Position numbers and translations under genes: made by a program
Shown here: piece after piece, positions 6,513-14,695 of the stretch
How the letters are laid out: every line of letters begins with the position of its first letter
Position numbering within the stretch: position 1 is the first letter of the stretch
The notes under the pieces: model-generated
Database searches by the model: none
What the model saw: only the letters and a program-made list of their open reading frames with translations
Told to the model about the DNA's origin: nothing
NCBI GenBank assembly: GCA_020854835.1
Contig: JAHKLX010000115.1
Location: 1-37,494 of the forward strand
Length of the DNA: 37,494 nt
Source: Microcaldota archaeon
GTDB lineage: Archaea; Micrarchaeota; Micrarchaeia; Anstonellales; JAGGVH01
Direction: 5' to 3'

Positions 6513-7000
6513 GTACAAGAAAATGTCAATTTATAAAACTCTTTCTCCATACTAATCTTTCTAAATCCTAAACCTTCAAATAGTCTTAAAGATCCTTTAT
6601 TATCGTATTCAATTTCACAAGTTAAATTTGTTATTCCTTCATCTTCCGCAGAATTTATAATATATGAAACTAGCCTGCGTCCAATTCCTATACGATAGTA
6701 ATTTTCATCAACTGCAACCATAATATCAGTATACGAATCCTTTTTTCTCAGGTACCGTATCCAACCTACAACTTTGCCTTCTTTTTTCGCAACCAAAAAC
6801 TCAAATGGCTTTTCAAAAGAGCTGGCTGGCAGTTTTCCAAGAAAAAGTTTTACAAGATGCTGTTCACTTATACGAATTACCTCTGGATGATCAGAAATAC
6901 TCAATTTAGATACCTGTATGCATTCATTGGAAAAATGAATTGAAAATTCTTTTTCTACGGGCAATTTAGAATTTTTTGGTTTTTTGCAGTACCTACACAT
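6509..7000 (-). CDS. GNAT-family N-acetyltransferase
   Basis: A GCN5-related acetyltransferase that would transfer acetyl from acetyl-CoA to an amine; substrate unknown. The fold is visible from VVGWIRYL (strand 4), through the acetyl-CoA loop YYRIGIGRRLV (motif A, R/Q-x-x-G-x-G), to NLTCEIEYDNKGSLRLFEGLGFRK (motif B, with the usual N..a..lYe.lGF pattern). The start is taken at the ATG at 7000 (MCRYCKKPK); the 13-residue extension to 7039 is hydrophobic and overlaps the likely promoter. This start leaves a CxxC pair at residues 2-5, which might bind metal or be a short extension. It converges with the HExxH gene, overlapping its end by about 4 bases. Confidence 0.8.
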   Translation of the reverse strand: MCRYCKKPKNSKLPVEKEFSIHFSNECIQVSKLSISDHPEVIRISEQHLVKLFLGKLPASSFEKPFEFLVAKKEGKVVGWIRYLRKKDSYTDIMVAVDENYYRIGIGRRLVSYIINSAEDEGITNLTCEIEYDNKGSLRLFEGLGFRKISMEKEFYKLTFSCT

Positions 7001-7326
7001 AATTATATTATTTATCAAACAATTTAAAAAGTAAATCACTAGATTAAAATCTTTATAAATTTTAATTAAAATAGTAGTTTTGACAATGCTCCACGAAAAA
7101 GATGATATTGCATCAGTGTCTAAAAAAAGATTGTGTTTGACTAGTTAGGGGGATAGATATATGGATGAGTGAAAATCGTGTAGATAAAATCCAAATTAAT
7201 CATAGGTGTTGATCTTCCCAATATGTTGATCAGGCATTGTTTTCAAACTAGAACCAAAATCTTTTCCGCACAAAATATAGTTCCTCTTTGGAAAAGCATT
7301 ATAAACTTACTTTTGGTTTTTCATTT
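7001..7326. other. Intergenic region with possible gene remnants
   Basis: No convincing intact gene in 326 bp between divergent genes. A TATA-like CTTTATAAA (7051-7059) precedes a 20-codon plus-strand frame at 7086-7148 (MLHEKDDIAS...). On the minus strand an open frame ending in TAA near 7197-7199 reads ...LCGKDFGSSLKTMPDQHIGKINTYD and has no upstream start. It looks like a decayed gene fragment. The right end holds the MgtE promoter (ATTATAAAC, 7299-7307). Confidence 0.35.
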
Positions 7327-8265
7327 ATGGCAAAACTAGCAAAAGAACATATAACTACTAAAGTACCAATTGTTGAACCTTCTGCAACCGTATCAAAAAC
7401 AATAAAACAAATTAAAAAAGAAATTACTAAATATGAAACAATAAATTATATCTATGTTCTAGAAGATAAAAAGCTTGTAGGGATATTATCAATAAAAGAA
7501 TTGTTTAAATCAGATTCAAGAATTAAAATATCAGATATGATGAAAACAAAATTAGTTACTGCTTATATGAAAGAAAAACAAGAAAGAGTTGTTTTGAAGT
7601 CATTAAAATACAATATAAAATCAATACCCGTAATTGATAAGAAAGGTAATTTTTTAGGTGTTGTTCCTGCTGATGAACTCCTCGATATACTACAGGAAGA
7701 AGCCAGCGATGATTTAGCAAAAATTGCAGGTATTTACCATTCACATAAAGAAACAGTATATGATATGGTTAAAGCAAGAATTCCATGGATACTTTTGGGA
7801 CTTTTTGCAGGAACGGTATCTGCATTTATTATAAATACATTTTCAAATTTGCTTGAATCTTTAATTGTGGTCGTGTTTTATATACCTGTGATACTTAATA
7901 TTAGTGGTAGTGTGGGGAATCAAGCAGGGATTATCTACATAAAAAATCAAGCTCTTGGAAATATAAAAGATAAACTAAATTATTTTATAAAAGATCTAAA
8001 AGCAGGAATTATAATGGCCTTTGTGGCAGGAATAGGCATTTCATTTATTGAATATTTTTGGAATGGAAATCCTTATATTGGGATTGTCATCGGTACAGCA
8101 ATGGTACTTTCGGGCATATCTGGTCTTCTCGTTGGTCTGATAATACCTTTGATTCTTGAAAGTTTTGGAAAAGACCCCGCGATAGGAACAGGTCCTGTCA
8201 TAACTGCAACATTAGATATCATCGCATTGTTGGTTTATTTTGGTGTTGTCTGGTTTATGATTTAA
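7327..8265 (+). CDS. mgtE: MgtE-family Mg2+ channel, short form
   Basis: A magnesium channel or transporter of the MgtE/SLC41 type. Residues about 1-125 contain two CBS motifs (INYIYVLEDKKLVGILSIKEL and KSIPVIDKKGNFLGVVPADEL), the Mg2+-sensing domain. Residues about 150-312 form the membrane part with five predicted helices, including the pore motif ISGSVGNQAGI that corresponds to the family's GNAGNQ. The usual N-terminal superhelical domain of bacterial MgtE is absent, so the 312-aa protein is a short form. The start is placed at the ATG at 7327 because ATTATAAAC (7299-7307) is a good TATA box about 25 nt upstream. The 13-residue extension to 7288 would begin upstream of that box. Localisation is the cytoplasmic membrane, with gating by intracellular Mg2+ inferred from the family. 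Confidence 0.88.
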   Translation: MAKLAKEHITTKVPIVEPSATVSKTIKQIKKEITKYETINYIYVLEDKKLVGILSIKELFKSDSRIKISDMMKTKLVTAYMKEKQERVVLKSLKYNIKSIPVIDKKGNFLGVVPADELLDILQEEASDDLAKIAGIYHSHKETVYDMVKARIPWILLGLFAGTVSAFIINTFSNLLESLIVVVFYIPVILNISGSVGNQAGIIYIKNQALGNIKDKLNYFIKDLKAGIIMAFVAGIGISFIEYFWNGNPYIGIVIGTAMVLSGISGLLVGLIIPLILESFGKDPAIGTGPVITATLDIIALLVYFGVVWFMI

Positions 8266-8280
8266 TTTGGTTTTTCAAGT

Positions 8281-8844
8281 TCAACTGTTTTGATTTATCC
8301 TAGCAATTTGTCTTTCAAATTCCAGCGTCTGAACAAACCTTTCCAAATATACTCGCTCATTTTCAAAATCAGTATAAAACGGGGTATTCAACCAAACTTG
8401 AACTATTTTGATAAGTTCTTCAGGACTTTTTTCATCTACACCAATTGTCAGTAAATTAGTGTTATTATGCATGCGAGAATTTGCCGCCATTTTGGTATTT
8501 TCACAAAAAACAGGGTAAATTCCATTAAATTTTGTTGCAATTGTCCCGATGCCAATACCCGAGCCACAAAGCCCAATTCCAACAGTTTGCAATTCAGAAT
8601 CATCTGAAACAATCTCCCCAATTTTAAATGAATATTTGGGGTAATCGCACCTTTCTTTTGAATGGGTTCCAACATCTATTATGACAAACCCTTCTTGCTT
8701 GAGATAATCCATTAACAAAGCTTTAGGGTAAAAATCCTTTTCAATATTGTAAAATCCTCTGTGGTCAGAACCAATAACTATCATTTTTCTTCGATGGTCC
8801 CCAATTGGAACTTTGAATCCCTTAACCTCAATTATTTTGTCCAT
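8281..8844 (-). CDS. rpiB: Ribose-5-phosphate isomerase B (RpiB/LacAB family)
   Basis: Interconverts ribose-5-phosphate and ribulose-5-phosphate in pentose synthesis. Family signatures are IGSDHRGF (residues 24-31, D27 and H28), GIGLCGSGIGIG with the catalytic Cys at 93 (usually CGTGIG), and SRMHNNTNLLTIG (H126, N127; usually ARxHNdANvL.lG). At 187 aa it is somewhat longer than the usual 145-160, partly from a 20-residue N-terminal extension before MIVIGSDH. The ATG at 8844 is supported by ATTTAAAC at about 8862-8869. An internal start at M21 would give the standard length and cannot be excluded. LacA/LacB-type galactose isomerases are related, but no tagatose genes are nearby. RpiB is uncommon in archaea, which mostly use RpiA, so lateral origin is possible. 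Confidence 0.85.
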   Translation of the reverse strand: MDKIIEVKGFKVPIGDHRRKMIVIGSDHRGFYNIEKDFYPKALLMDYLKQEGFVIIDVGTHSKERCDYPKYSFKIGEIVSDDSELQTVGIGLCGSGIGIGTIATKFNGIYPVFCENTKMAANSRMHNNTNLLTIGVDEKSPEELIKIVQVWLNTPFYTDFENERVYLERFVQTLEFERQIARINQNS

Positions 8845-8901
8845 CAGTATATAGTGTGTAGAAATGTTTAAATAGATATTTTTGATATCTAATCAATAGG
8901 G

Positions 8902-9747
8902 CTATACTTGGAATCTCATAATAGTTTCAGCGATATTATACAGATCAAATTCAATAATATAGGGTGAATGAAACTTTGGGGAGTTGAATACAGAAGCAAC
9001 AATTGTATTTTCTTGCCGAACAAAAAATCTATCTGAAAAAGTTGATTCAATGTGGTGGATGTGCCCATGTAAACTTATTAGTGGTTGGTAAGTATCAATA
9101 TACTCTCTTATAACTTGACTGCCGGTATCTTGGAAATCGAATAATCCTCTAGGAGGGTAATGCGCAACAAAAACAAGCTTTTCTGGATTCTCTGTATAAG
9201 CAACACGATCAATTTTTTCTTTCAGATTGGGTTTTAATTCCAAATCCATCCCTTTCCAAGGGGCAGAAGGATTTGAAGTGCTAACAAACCCTCCGACATT
9301 TATCCCTTTTTTAATTTTTTTTGACTCCATAAATTCCCAGTCTTTCATTAAAAATTGTGTGGGGGGCAAAAAACTAAATCCTGCGATATCAAAATCAACA
9401 TTAATTTTTTTCCTTATTCCTTTTTTATCATCGCAAATCCATTCAACAATTGATTGTGTTTTATTAATAAATTCATGCAAATTCCCTAATGCATCATCAT
9501 TTCCCATCATTAGGTATATTTTGATGTAGGGATTTTCAGAATGGAAACTGCTTAACAAAGGCAACAATTCTTCAAAGAAAAAGAATTTTTGAACACCAGG
9601 CATACTAATAAATGACATGTCTTTAGGAAAAAGATCTCCTCCAAAAATAGCTACTGCAGCTTTGGATTTTCGAGCATATTCTAATGTTTTTTTAAATTGG
9701 GAGATATTTCCATGATTGTCTGCAGTAAAGACAACGTTACATTTCAT
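8902..9747 (-). CDS. Calcineurin-like metallophosphoesterase
   Basis: A dinuclear-metal phosphoesterase of 281 aa. All five family motifs are present in order: FTADNHG (D10, H12), FGGDL (D38), MMGNDD (usually GNHD), VAHYPP, and SLHGHIHH (GHxH). The segment between GGDL and GND contains a helical insert (KFFFFEELLPLLSS). There is no signal peptide, so it is probably cytosolic. The substrate (nucleotides, cyclic nucleotides or phosphoproteins) cannot be predicted. It follows rpiB's promoter region on the same strand but is separated from it by about 57 nt and transcribed toward it. A second, shorter phosphoesterase of this superfamily is at 22327. Confidence 0.88.
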   Translation of the reverse strand: MKCNVVFTADNHGNISQFKKTLEYARKSKAAVAIFGGDLFPKDMSFISMPGVQKFFFFEELLPLLSSFHSENPYIKIYLMMGNDDALGNLHEFINKTQSIVEWICDDKKGIRKKINVDFDIAGFSFLPPTQFLMKDWEFMESKKIKKGINVGGFVSTSNPSAPWKGMDLELKPNLKEKIDRVAYTENPEKLVFVAHYPPRGLFDFQDTGSQVIREYIDTYQPLISLHGHIHHIESTFSDRFFVRQENTIVASVFNSPKFHSPYIIEFDLYNIAETIMRFQV

Positions 9748-9790
9748 AGAATATATTATACTTCACTTAATTATTTAATAGTTTGGCCGA

Positions 9791-10471
9791 TTATAACACT
9801 TCTAAATTTACTAAAGAGTGTGAAATAAGAGGTTTGTATTCTGAAAAATCGAGGACTAGGGGAACTTCTTCTTGAACTAAATTTCTATAAAGTGCAATAT
9901 CACAATCATCACAATTTCTAATGAATTTAGATAGTTTATCAACATATATGCCCATATTTGCACGATGGATTACATAAGTTTCATTATTTTCAAAAATACA
10001 GACACCCCAATGGTTTTTACCCGTGTTGAAGGGCGAATTTTTAACAAAAATAACATCACCTTCTATTACATGTGGATTTTTTCTATTAAATTTTACTTTT
10101 TTATTCCAACCATACTCTCCAACTGTTTTATTGGTATTCCACCCCATTTGTTTTAATTCGGCCAGATCTATTGATTCTGAATTGTTTTCGACTGCACATA
10201 AAACTCTCGTTATAAAATCATAACAGTCATCTTTATGTAGGGTATAATTCCCCATAGAATATCCTCTTTTAACAAGTTTTTTTATGTATTTTGCAACTTT
10301 CTCTTGAAAATATCTCGTCTCTGTCTCGTTTGTTATACAAACTTTGCCAATGTTTTCATTTGTTGCAGGAATAGTAGAATTTATTCCTAAATCGGGCCCC
10401 ATATATGTTTGATTGTAAACACTTGAGAAAGATAAAGCAACTGCCAAGGGAACGATAGTTTTTGTTTTCAT
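9791..10471 (-). CDS. Secreted NlpC/P60-like (papain-fold) protein
   Basis: A 226-residue protein with an N-terminal hydrophobic signal (MKTKTIVPLAVALSFSSVYN) lacking a lipobox. The catalytic series of NlpC/P60-CHAP hydrolases is visible: DDCYDFITRVL (C83), GKNHWGVCIF (H154), and ETYVIHRAN (H169, third polar residue). GDVIFVKN between them matches the family's GDLvff strand. Bacterial members cleave peptidoglycan peptides; archaea usually lack murein, so the substrate may be pseudomurein, a surface protein or another microbe's wall. N-x-T/S sequons (NST, NET, NYT, NKT) suit a secreted glycoprotein. A TATA-like ATTTAAAA around 10494-10501 lies about 28 nt upstream. It follows the DUF333 lipoprotein gene after a hairpin. 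Confidence 0.75.
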   Translation of the reverse strand: MKTKTIVPLAVALSFSSVYNQTYMGPDLGINSTIPATNENIGKVCITNETETRYFQEKVAKYIKKLVKRGYSMGNYTLHKDDCYDFITRVLCAVENNSESIDLAELKQMGWNTNKTVGEYGWNKKVKFNRKNPHVIEGDVIFVKNSPFNTGKNHWGVCIFENNETYVIHRANMGIYVDKLSKFIRNCDDCDIALYRNLVQEEVPLVLDFSEYKPLISHSLVNLEVL

Positions 10472-10526
10472 ATATTGAAAACGTAAATCGGCATTTTAAA
10501 TATTTTATTATAGAAAATATAAAAAT

Positions 10527-10551
10527 AAGGAAAAAATAATTATTTTTCCTT
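10527..10551. terminator. Inverted repeat, probable terminator of the DUF333 lipoprotein gene
   Basis: Arms AAGGAAAAA (10527-10535) and TTTTTCCTT (10543-10551), perfect over 9 bp with a 7-base loop, followed on the minus strand by T-rich sequence. It lies just past the lipoprotein stop at 10570. Adjacent is a 15-bp palindrome, TTGTTTAGTAAACAA (10551-10565). Confidence 0.5.
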
Positions 10552-10569
10552 TGTTTAGTAAACAAGATT

Positions 10570-11166
10570 TTATCTCATATGTAGGGGCTTGTTTAGATTG
10601 GATGGTTTTTCACAATCTTCAGAACATGTTTCCCATGTTTCAGCACAAGGACATCCAACTGCTTCGCAAACTATTTCTTGGCAAATTCCATCCCCACAAA
10701 AATCTTTGCAGAAGCTTTTACCAGGTTCGCATTCTTCTCTGTAATATGCCCATTCTTCACATTCTGAACCATCAACAAATACACAAAATCCTTTTTCACC
10801 ATTTGTAAAATTTCGGATTTCAAGTGTTCCATTGTTTTCTTCACAGTAAACTGACGCAGGATTAGCCATACCGATAGGTTCTTCAACTTCGGGTTCACAT
10901 TCGCCCCTGTAATATGCCCATTCTTCACACTCGCTTCCATTGTCAAAGATACAGTATCCTATTTCTCCACCAGTTTCACTTCTTATTTCTAAAGTCCCAC
11001 CATTCTCTTCACAGTAAACTGACGCAGGATTAGGTATGTCTACTAAATCATCATCTGTATTATTTACAATGGGAGGTGTTATATCCCTATCAGGTTCGGG
11101 TTCCAAGCATCCAAATAAGAATGCGAAGGTAAACATCAAAGTTACTAACAAAACATATTTTTTCAT
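10570..11166 (-). CDS. Lipoprotein with two DUF333 domains
   Basis: A 198-residue surface lipoprotein. The N-terminus MKKYVLLVTLMFTFAFLFGC is a signal peptide ending in a lipobox Cys at residue 20. Then come two near-identical DUF333 modules, each with NPASVYCEEN.GTLEIR...G..G.C.F..GSECEEWAYYR.EC, the pattern of the 'putative hemolysin' family. The C-terminus is Cys-rich (CGDGICQEIVCEAVGCPC...ETCSEDC), resembling calcium-binding or disulfide modules of archaeal exoproteins. The start at 11166 is set by a perfect ribosome site, GAGGTGAT (11170-11177); the longer frame to 11235 is upstream of it. The modules repeat at the DNA level, with a 28-bp identity at 10838-10865 and 11006-11033. Function is unknown; an external location is inferred. 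Confidence 0.82.
   Translation of the reverse strand: MKKYVLLVTLMFTFAFLFGCLEPEPDRDITPPIVNNTDDDLVDIPNPASVYCEENGGTLEIRSETGGEIGYCIFDNGSECEEWAYYRGECEPEVEEPIGMANPASVYCEENNGTLEIRNFTNGEKGFCVFVDGSECEEWAYYREECEPGKSFCKDFCGDGICQEIVCEAVGCPCAETWETCSEDCEKPSNLNKPLHMR
10838..10865 (-). repeat. 28-bp intragenic repeat (DUF333 module 2)
   Basis: Identical to 11006-11033, 168 bp (56 codons) away. Both encode NPASVYCEE. This marks a recent or homogenised tandem domain duplication. Confidence 0.8.
11006..11033 (-). repeat. 28-bp intragenic repeat (DUF333 module 1)
   Basis: Partner of 10838-10865, same orientation, at the start of the first DUF333 module. Confidence 0.8.
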
Positions 11167-11169
11167 TCG

Positions 11170-11177
11170 ATCACCTC
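11170..11177 (-). promoter_or_regulatory. Ribosome binding site of the DUF333 lipoprotein
   Basis: GAGGTGAT on the minus strand, matching the archaeal 16S 3' end, three bases from the ATG at 11166. It decides the start against the longer frame to 11235. Confidence 0.75.
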
Positions 11178-11280
11178 TCGTTTTATATAAATTGCATGAG
11201 AAAGGTTTAAAAATGTTTGATAAAGTTTTGACCATATCAAGGTTTATATATTTTAATTATTATTTTATATTGTGATTTAA

Positions 11281-11793
11281 ATGAATTTAGATGAAATTGT
11301 TAATAATAGGTATGCAGTTAGGAAGTATAAAGAGGACTCTGTTTCAGATGAATTAATTGATAAGATTATGGAAGTTGTCAGACTTGCTCCCACTGCCCGA
11401 AATACACAATCCCAAAAGTTTTATGTGGTGAATTCGAGGGATATGAAAATAAAGATGAAAGAAGAAAATGTTTTCCCGCACGATTTTGTTTATACTGCGC
11501 CCACAATTCTAATCTGTACTGTTGATGCAACAAAGTATCCAGATTCGAATGAAAAAAGCAGAAAATTTGGGATTATGGATGGCACCATTTCATCTGCCTT
11601 TCTTGTGCTCAAGGCAGTAGAGCTTGGACTGGGCTCATGTTATATAGGGCTCATTGATGAAAAAAAAGCTGCAAAGGTGCTAAATATTCCAAAGGAAGAG
11701 ACAGTTTTGTTTGCATTAACATTGGGATATCCAGATGTTGAACAAGGAGAAAGGAAAAGGAAATCTTTGGAGAATTTTTATAAGGTAGTTTGA
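11281..11793 (+). CDS. Nitroreductase-family FMN oxidoreductase
   Basis: A 170-residue member of the FMN-dependent nitroreductase family. These are NAD(P)H-linked dimeric flavoproteins that reduce nitro compounds, quinones or flavins. Visible signatures are NNRYAVRKYKED (N-terminal R-S/A-v-R-x-y FMN phosphate site), RLAPTARNTQSQKFYVV (A-P-S/T-a-x-N-x-Q-p), and SSAFLVLKAVELGLGSCYIG (the L.A.elGLGs.W.g helix). The C-terminus LALTLGYPDVEQGERKRKSLENF fits the l..GyP...p..k.R.......v pattern. TATA-like GTTTATATAT at about 11239-11248 and GTGAT (11271-11275) precede the ATG. It converges with thiI, with stops 9 bp apart. The natural substrate cannot be inferred. Confidence 0.88.
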   Translation: MNLDEIVNNRYAVRKYKEDSVSDELIDKIMEVVRLAPTARNTQSQKFYVVNSRDMKIKMKEENVFPHDFVYTAPTILICTVDATKYPDSNEKSRKFGIMDGTISSAFLVLKAVELGLGSCYIGLIDEKKAAKVLNIPKEETVLFALTLGYPDVEQGERKRKSLENFYKVV

Positions 11794-11801
11794 CTCAACA
11801 C

Positions 11802-12944
11802 TTATTCGATTAAAAATTCTCGAATTTCAGGTTTGATTTTTCCTATTTTTTTCTCCAATTTCTTTATTTCTTCTAAATCGGAATGAATGTTGGGGTGCTT
11901 TGGTAAAAACTTGGAACAAGTGTCGTCATATTCTTTTATTGATTCTTCGAACGTACCAATTTGCCTAGCCAATGCAGTGATTTCTTTTTTATCCATTGAA
12001 ATCAAAGGTCTTAGAATTTCATAATTTGTTACTTCGGAAATAACAGAAAGGTTTGTTAATGTTTGAGATGCCACTTGTCCAAGAGATTCTCCAGAAACAT
12101 ACGCTTCGCATCCTTCTTTTTTCATTATTTCTTCTGAAACAGAATACATGAATCTTCTATATAACACTAATCTGTTTTTGGGTTCAACATTTTGGACAAT
12201 TTCTCTTGTTATGGGATGAAAATTAATTGCATAGAGTTTAAACGGGAAAGGATAGTATTTTTTTAATTGTTTTAAAATATTCCCAATTTTTTCACCAACT
12301 CCCTTTTCAGGATCAAAATCATTCACAGAGTGATAATGAATAAATACTGGCTTGCATCCTCTCTTAATTATTTGCCATGCTGCAACAGGACTGTCAATAC
12401 CTCCTGAAAGCATAACGCCTACCCTGCCTCCTGAAGAAGCAGGCATTCCGCCCAAACCATTCAAAAATTGTTCTCCTAAATATTCTGTCGTGGGAATCAA
12501 ATATATTCGTGCTTTCTTTCCAATTTTGACAACAAGTTTGGTTTTCCCTTTTTTATCAATATCAAAATTGTTTTTTATAAGTTCTGCAACGATTTTATTT
12601 TGCAATTCAGGAGAAGTTAATTTATATTGTTTATTGCTTCTGCGAACAACAACTTGGATGTCTTTTTCATCTTTACAAATCCCAACACATGTTTTCAAGA
12701 TCGTTTCAACAGCAGTTTCAACTTCTAAACCTTTCCCAAAACCTTCAATACCAAAAATATAATTCATTTTTTCCCAGTTTTCATCAGAATAAGGTAAAAA
12801 TATTCCATCTCTTTGAGCAACAGCATTCACTTTGAGTTGATTATAGATATTTCTTTTCAATCGTTTAATAAATTGAGGCCTGTTTCCGCCCTTGAGCCAA
12901 AGTTCGCCGTAATGACAAAAAATAAAAGAAAAAAGGGGGGACAA
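11802..12944 (-). CDS. thiI: tRNA 4-thiouridine synthetase ThiI, no rhodanese domain
   Basis: ThiI adenylates U8 of tRNA and inserts sulfur; in many organisms it also serves thiamine synthesis. The order is an N-terminal ferredoxin-like segment (CHYGELWLKGGNRPQF), a THUMP domain (about 55-160), and the PP-loop ATP pyrophosphatase domain with MLSGGIDSPVAAW (SGGIDSP at 180-186). YVSGESLGQVASQTL and CSKFLPKHP toward the C-terminus are typical. At 380 aa it lacks the rhodanese domain of E. coli ThiI, as is common in archaea, so sulfur must come from another donor. The start is a TTG immediately after the TAA of the thermosome gene, suggesting reinitiation; it gives the expected N-terminus, and no ATG is close by. 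Confidence 0.92.
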   Translation of the reverse strand: MSPLFSFIFCHYGELWLKGGNRPQFIKRLKRNIYNQLKVNAVAQRDGIFLPYSDENWEKMNYIFGIEGFGKGLEVETAVETILKTCVGICKDEKDIQVVVRRSNKQYKLTSPELQNKIVAELIKNNFDIDKKGKTKLVVKIGKKARIYLIPTTEYLGEQFLNGLGGMPASSGGRVGVMLSGGIDSPVAAWQIIKRGCKPVFIHYHSVNDFDPEKGVGEKIGNILKQLKKYYPFPFKLYAINFHPITREIVQNVEPKNRLVLYRRFMYSVSEEIMKKEGCEAYVSGESLGQVASQTLTNLSVISEVTNYEILRPLISMDKKEITALARQIGTFEESIKEYDDTCSKFLPKHPNIHSDLEEIKKLEKKIGKIKPEIREFLIE

Positions 12945-14585
12945 TTACATGTCACCCATGCCGCCCATGCCTCCAGGAGGCATTTGTGGACCACCACTCT
13001 TGCCCTTAGAAGCAATAATGTCATCAATCCTTAAGACCATTGTAGCAGCTTCTGTAGCACTGGAAATTGCTTGCTTTTTGACTCGTGTTGGTTCTATAAC
13101 ACCCAATTTTTCCATATCTTCGTTTTTTCCAGCGTGTACGCTCACACCAAGACTTTTTTCACCTTTGGTGTGGCCGGTTCTCAACGCAACCAATGTATCT
13201 ATTGCATCCATGCCTGTGGATTCTGCGAGTGTTTTAGGTATTATTTCCAGAGCTTCAGCAAATGCTTGAACAGCCAATTGCTCTCTGCCGCCTACTTCAT
13301 TAGCATAGGTTCTAAGTTCATTGGCTAATTCAATTTCAATACTTCCACCGCCTGTAACATAGCTTCCGTCTTCAATGGCAGATGAAACCGCACCCATTGC
13401 ATCAACAATTGCTCTTTCAACTTCATTGACAACGTGCTCTGTGCTTGCCCTCAAAAACAATGTTACTGCTTTTGCACTTTCGCATTCTTCAATGAATACC
13501 ATTGATTCGCCTGAAATTTTCTCTTCATGGATTTTTCCCGCTTTTCCCAAATCTTCTTCTGCTAAATCATCAAGTGAAGAAACGATTCTTGCGCCAGTTG
13601 CTCTTGCAAGTTTTTCTAAATCTGATTTTTTAACTCTTCTAACTGCAGAAATTTTGGCTTTTGCCAAGAAATGCTGGGCCAATTCATCAATTCCTTTTTG
13701 ACAGAATACGACGTTTGCACCTTTGTTTTTAATTTTTTCAACCATATCCCTAAGCATTTTTTCTTCTTGATCTAAAAAAGCTTTCATTTGATCCGGAGAT
13801 GTGATTTGGATTTTGGCATCTGTTTCTGTTTTTTCTATTTCTAACGGACATTCCAACAATGCAATTTTTCCATTAGATATAGTTTTTGCCATTCCAGAAT
13901 GGACAAATTCTTTGTCAATCACAACACCTTTAACATGTTTAGTATCCTTTATTGAACCGCCTTCTTTTTTCTCAAGTTTTATTAAATCTGTATCAACTAC
14001 ATAATTACCATCTGGTTTTTTCTCTGCGACCATTGTGATCGCATCAACAACCAATTCAGATAGATAATCTTTTGAATCACCCAATCCAATTGATTTAGAA
14101 CCCATTGATATTCCTGCAATTTTATTTAATTTTTCCTTGTCTTCAATTGAAACTTTGTGAGCCAATTTATTTAGCAACTCGCCCGATTTTTTAGCAGCAA
14201 GCAAATATCCATTTGTTATTGAAGAAGGATGAATCCCTTGGTCTAGCAATTCTCCTGCATTTTTCAACAGATATCCTGCCAAAACTACAGATGTTGTTGT
14301 TCCATCACCCACTTCTTTGTCTTGAGTTTTGGCAATTTCAACCATAATTTTTGCAGCCGGATGCTCAACGTTCATTTCATCTAGAATAGTTGCACCATCA
14401 TTGGTAATAACTATATCTCCTAAATCACTTACTAACATTTTATCCATACCTTTTGGACCCAATGTTGTTTTTATTGTGTTGGCCACTGCATAGCCTATTA
14501 ATATATTTAACCTCTGGGCGCTTCTCCCTAGAATTCTTTTTGATCCTTCGGGTAACATCCCCATTTGTTGATCCTCTACTGTCAT
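12945..14585 (-). CDS. thsA: Thermosome subunit (group II chaperonin)
   Basis: ATP-driven folding chamber of the archaeal cytosol, related to eukaryotic CCT. The 546-residue sequence has all the hallmarks: [33 protein letters not shown] at the N-terminus, [21 protein letters not shown] (catalytic GDGTT), and the C-terminal [11 protein letters not shown] tail. Only one subunit gene is in the window, so a homo-oligomeric ring is possible. The ATG at 14585 is chosen over the GTG nine bases upstream because GGAGGTGA (14591-14598) is a near-perfect ribosome site. A TATA-like ATTATAAAAG lies at about 14640-14649. thiI follows with no gap. The gene is highly expressed in other archaea. Confidence 0.97.
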   Translation of the reverse strand: MTVEDQQMGMLPEGSKRILGRSAQRLNILIGYAVANTIKTTLGPKGMDKMLVSDLGDIVITNDGATILDEMNVEHPAAKIMVEIAKTQDKEVGDGTTTSVVLAGYLLKNAGELLDQGIHPSSITNGYLLAAKKSGELLNKLAHKVSIEDKEKLNKIAGISMGSKSIGLGDSKDYLSELVVDAITMVAEKKPDGNYVVDTDLIKLEKKEGGSIKDTKHVKGVVIDKEFVHSGMAKTISNGKIALLECPLEIEKTETDAKIQITSPDQMKAFLDQEEKMLRDMVEKIKNKGANVVFCQKGIDELAQHFLAKAKISAVRRVKKSDLEKLARATGARIVSSLDDLAEEDLGKAGKIHEEKISGESMVFIEECESAKAVTLFLRASTEHVVNEVERAIVDAMGAVSSAIEDGSYVTGGGSIEIELANELRTYANEVGGREQLAVQAFAEALEIIPKTLAESTGMDAIDTLVALRTGHTKGEKSLGVSVHAGKNEDMEKLGVIEPTRVKKQAISSATEAATMVLRIDDIIASKGKSGGPQMPPGGMGGMGDM

Positions 14586-14590
14586 ACAAT

Positions 14591-14598
14591 TCACCTCC
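14591..14598 (-). promoter_or_regulatory. Ribosome binding site of the thermosome gene
   Basis: GGAGGTGA on the minus strand, five bases before the ATG at 14585. It overlaps the alternative GTG start at 14594, which it rules out. Confidence 0.8.
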
Positions 14599-14695
14599 TA
14601 AATATCATAATTGCATATAAACAAATAGAATACTTTTACTTTTATAATCTCAAAGTTTAAAAATGTTATGATTATTATGTTCATAAGGTGATTTT

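Noticed and set aside
12352..12762. Plus-strand 136-aa frame
   Set aside because: Antisense to thiI with no matching motif.
12949..13701. Several plus-strand frames of 85-108 aa
   Set aside because: All are antisense to the thermosome, an unmistakable gene; they arise from its codon bias.
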